Source of the DNA: Limnochordia bacterium
GTDB lineage: Bacteria; Bacillota; Limnochordia; Darwinibacteriales; DTU012
Length of the DNA: 7,581 nucleotides
Direction of reading: 5' to 3'
NCBI GenBank assembly: GCA_007116995.1
Contig: SKHL01000126.1
Span: 1 to 7,581 of the forward strand
In this document: piece after piece, positions 6,322 through 7,581 of the stretch
Position numbering within the stretch: the stretch's first letter is position 1
Layout: each line of letters begins with the position of its first letter
Made by a program: the position numbers and the translations under genes
Notes under the pieces: model-generated
Database searches by the model: none
What the model was told of the DNA's origin: nothing
Seen by the model: the letters and a program-made list of their open reading frames with translations, nothing else

Positions 6322-7581
6322 ATGGCATTGATAACGAAGCAAGAGTTTATGGATATGTTAAATAGTAAAACCCAACGGATGTTTGGGCGAACGATAAATA
6401 GTGCGGCCAAGAGTCAATTGTATCGAGGAATTGCTCTAGTGGTACATGATTTGGTTATGGAAAAATGGGCTTATTCTTGTGAACAGGAGCGACAGGGTAA
6501 GGAATTGTACTACTTATCCATGGAATTTCTCATGGGACGAGCTTTGGGAAATAATCTTATAAATTTGGAGATTGAGGATCTGCTCAAGGATGTCTGCCAA
6601 GACTTAGATGTGAAATTGGATGAAATCCGTAGTGAAGAACCTGATGCTGGTCTGGGTAATGGGGGGTTAGGTCGGTTAGCTGCTTGCTTTTTAGACTCTC
6701 TCTCCACGCTTGGTCTGCCAGCTCACGGCTGTGGAATCCGTTATGAGTATGGGTTGTTTCAACAGAAAATAATTGATGGCTACCAAATAGAATTGCCTGA
6801 CCCTTGGTTAGAGGATGGAAATGTATGGGAAGTAGCCATGCCCGAAGAAGCCGAAATCGTGAACTTCGGTGGTTATGTGGATTGGGTGGAGCGAAATGGA
6901 AAACTTTGCTTTGAACATAAGGGGTATCAGTCCGTTAAGGCTATCCCTTATGAAGTGCCTGTGCTTGGATATAAATCAGATGTAGTGAATACCTTGCGTC
7001 TGTGGGGAGCCCGGTCAACGAAGCATTTAGATATGGGCTTATTTGGACAAGGAAAGTACATGAATGCCTTGGAAGAAAAGGAGTTAGCGGAAGTTATCTC
7101 GAAAGTACTCTATCCTGATGACGCTCATCCTGAAGGAAAAGCTTTGCGTTTAAAACAGCAATATTTCTTTGTCTCTGCCAGTATCCAAAGCATTATTCGG
7201 AAATTTAAACTTTGTGGTCGTTCTATTGGTGATCTACCGAAAAAAATTGTGATTCAAATCAATGATACACATCCGGCTCTGGCCATTCCTGAACTGATGC
7301 GGATTCTGCTTGATCAAGAATCCTTAGAATGGGATGAGGCTTGGCGAATCACTACCGAAACCTTCGCTTACACTAATCATACAGTACTAGAAGAAGCCTT
7401 AGAAAAATGGCCGGATCAGATATTTAAAGAGTTACTACCGCGCCTATGGGATATCGTTTGTGAGATTAATGAACGATTCTGCAAACAACTGTGGCAGCGA
7501 TTTCCCGGCGATTGGGATAAAATCGCGTCAATGGCCATTATCGCTGATCATGAAGTGAAAATGGCTAATTTATGTATAGTA
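6322..7581 (+). CDS. glgP: Glycogen/starch/alpha-glucan phosphorylase (GT35), 3' truncated by window edge
   Basis: GlgP uses phosphate to release glucose 1-phosphate from chain ends of glycogen, the first step of its mobilisation. The frame is open for exactly 420 codons to the window edge with no stop. The family is usually near 800 residues, so about half is present. Visible family motifs are YYLSMEFLMGR (63-73), DAGLGNGGLGRLAACFLDS (108-126), QQYFFVSASIQ (279-289), QINDTHPALAIPELMR (312-327) and AYTNHTVLEEALEKWP (349-364). The C-terminal half, including the lysine that binds pyridoxal phosphate, lies outside the window and cannot be checked. The N-terminus lacks the phosphorylated extension of animal phosphorylases. 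AAGGAG (6310-6315), 6 bases before the ATG at 6322, supports this start. The 29-base gap after glgB holds no terminator, so it is probably co-transcribed, placing synthesis and breakdown genes on one message. Confidence 0.96.
   Translation, partial: MALITKQEFMDMLNSKTQRMFGRTINSAAKSQLYRGIALVVHDLVMEKWAYSCEQERQGKELYYLSMEFLMGRALGNNLINLEIEDLLKDVCQDLDVKLDEIRSEEPDAGLGNGGLGRLAACFLDSLSTLGLPAHGCGIRYEYGLFQQKIIDGYQIELPDPWLEDGNVWEVAMPEEAEIVNFGGYVDWVERNGKLCFEHKGYQSVKAIPYEVPVLGYKSDVVNTLRLWGARSTKHLDMGLFGQGKYMNALEEKELAEVISKVLYPDDAHPEGKALRLKQQYFFVSASIQSIIRKFKLCGRSIGDLPKKIVIQINDTHPALAIPELMRILLDQESLEWDEAWRITTETFAYTNHTVLEEALEKWPDQIFKELLPRLWDIVCEINERFCKQLWQRFPGDWDKIASMAIIADHEVKMANLCIV

Noticed and set aside
6510..6707. 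Antisense ORF of 65 codons inside glgP
   Set aside because: It runs opposite the highly conserved phosphorylase N-terminal motifs, which explain the sequence fully.

Overview
The window is a plus-strand segment of a low-to-middling GC genome (roughly mid-40s % GC by eye) with strong AGGAGG-type ribosome binding sites. It carries both glgC and its non-catalytic partner glgD, a pairing typical of Bacillota. I infer a Clostridia-like or related anaerobic Bacillota, but the sequence does not allow a genus call.

Layout: (1) bases 1-66 hold the last 21 codons of an unidentified upstream gene. (2) 73-411 encodes a small ArsC/Spx-family thioredoxin-fold protein starting with GTG, six bases after the upstream stop. 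(3) 412-640 is the only real intergenic stretch. It holds a candidate 38-codon ORF that may be the remnant of a small CooT-like gene, a candidate sigma-A-type promoter, a bulged inverted repeat, a 10-bp palindrome and a very strong ribosome binding site for glgC. (4) 641 to the right edge is a tight glycogen operon in the order glgC-glgD-glgA-glgB-glgP. The junctions are a 12-base gap, a 10-base gap, a 1-base overlap and a 29-base gap. glgP runs off the right edge after 420 codons.

Together the genes form a complete glycogen cycle. GlgC, probably modulated by GlgD, makes ADP-glucose. GlgA polymerises it into alpha-1,4-glucan, GlgB adds alpha-1,6 branches, and GlgP releases glucose 1-phosphate from chain ends. 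All catalytic motifs I could check are intact in GlgC, GlgA and GlgB, and the N-terminal motifs of GlgP are intact. GlgD has lost the nucleotide-binding and metal-binding residues, as expected for that subunit.

I found no mobile element, CRISPR array, RNA gene or convincing terminator. The coding part is an ordinary metabolic operon and I do not see evidence of an undescribed system. The most questionable and therefore most interesting part is the 229-base leader between the arsC-like gene and glgC.
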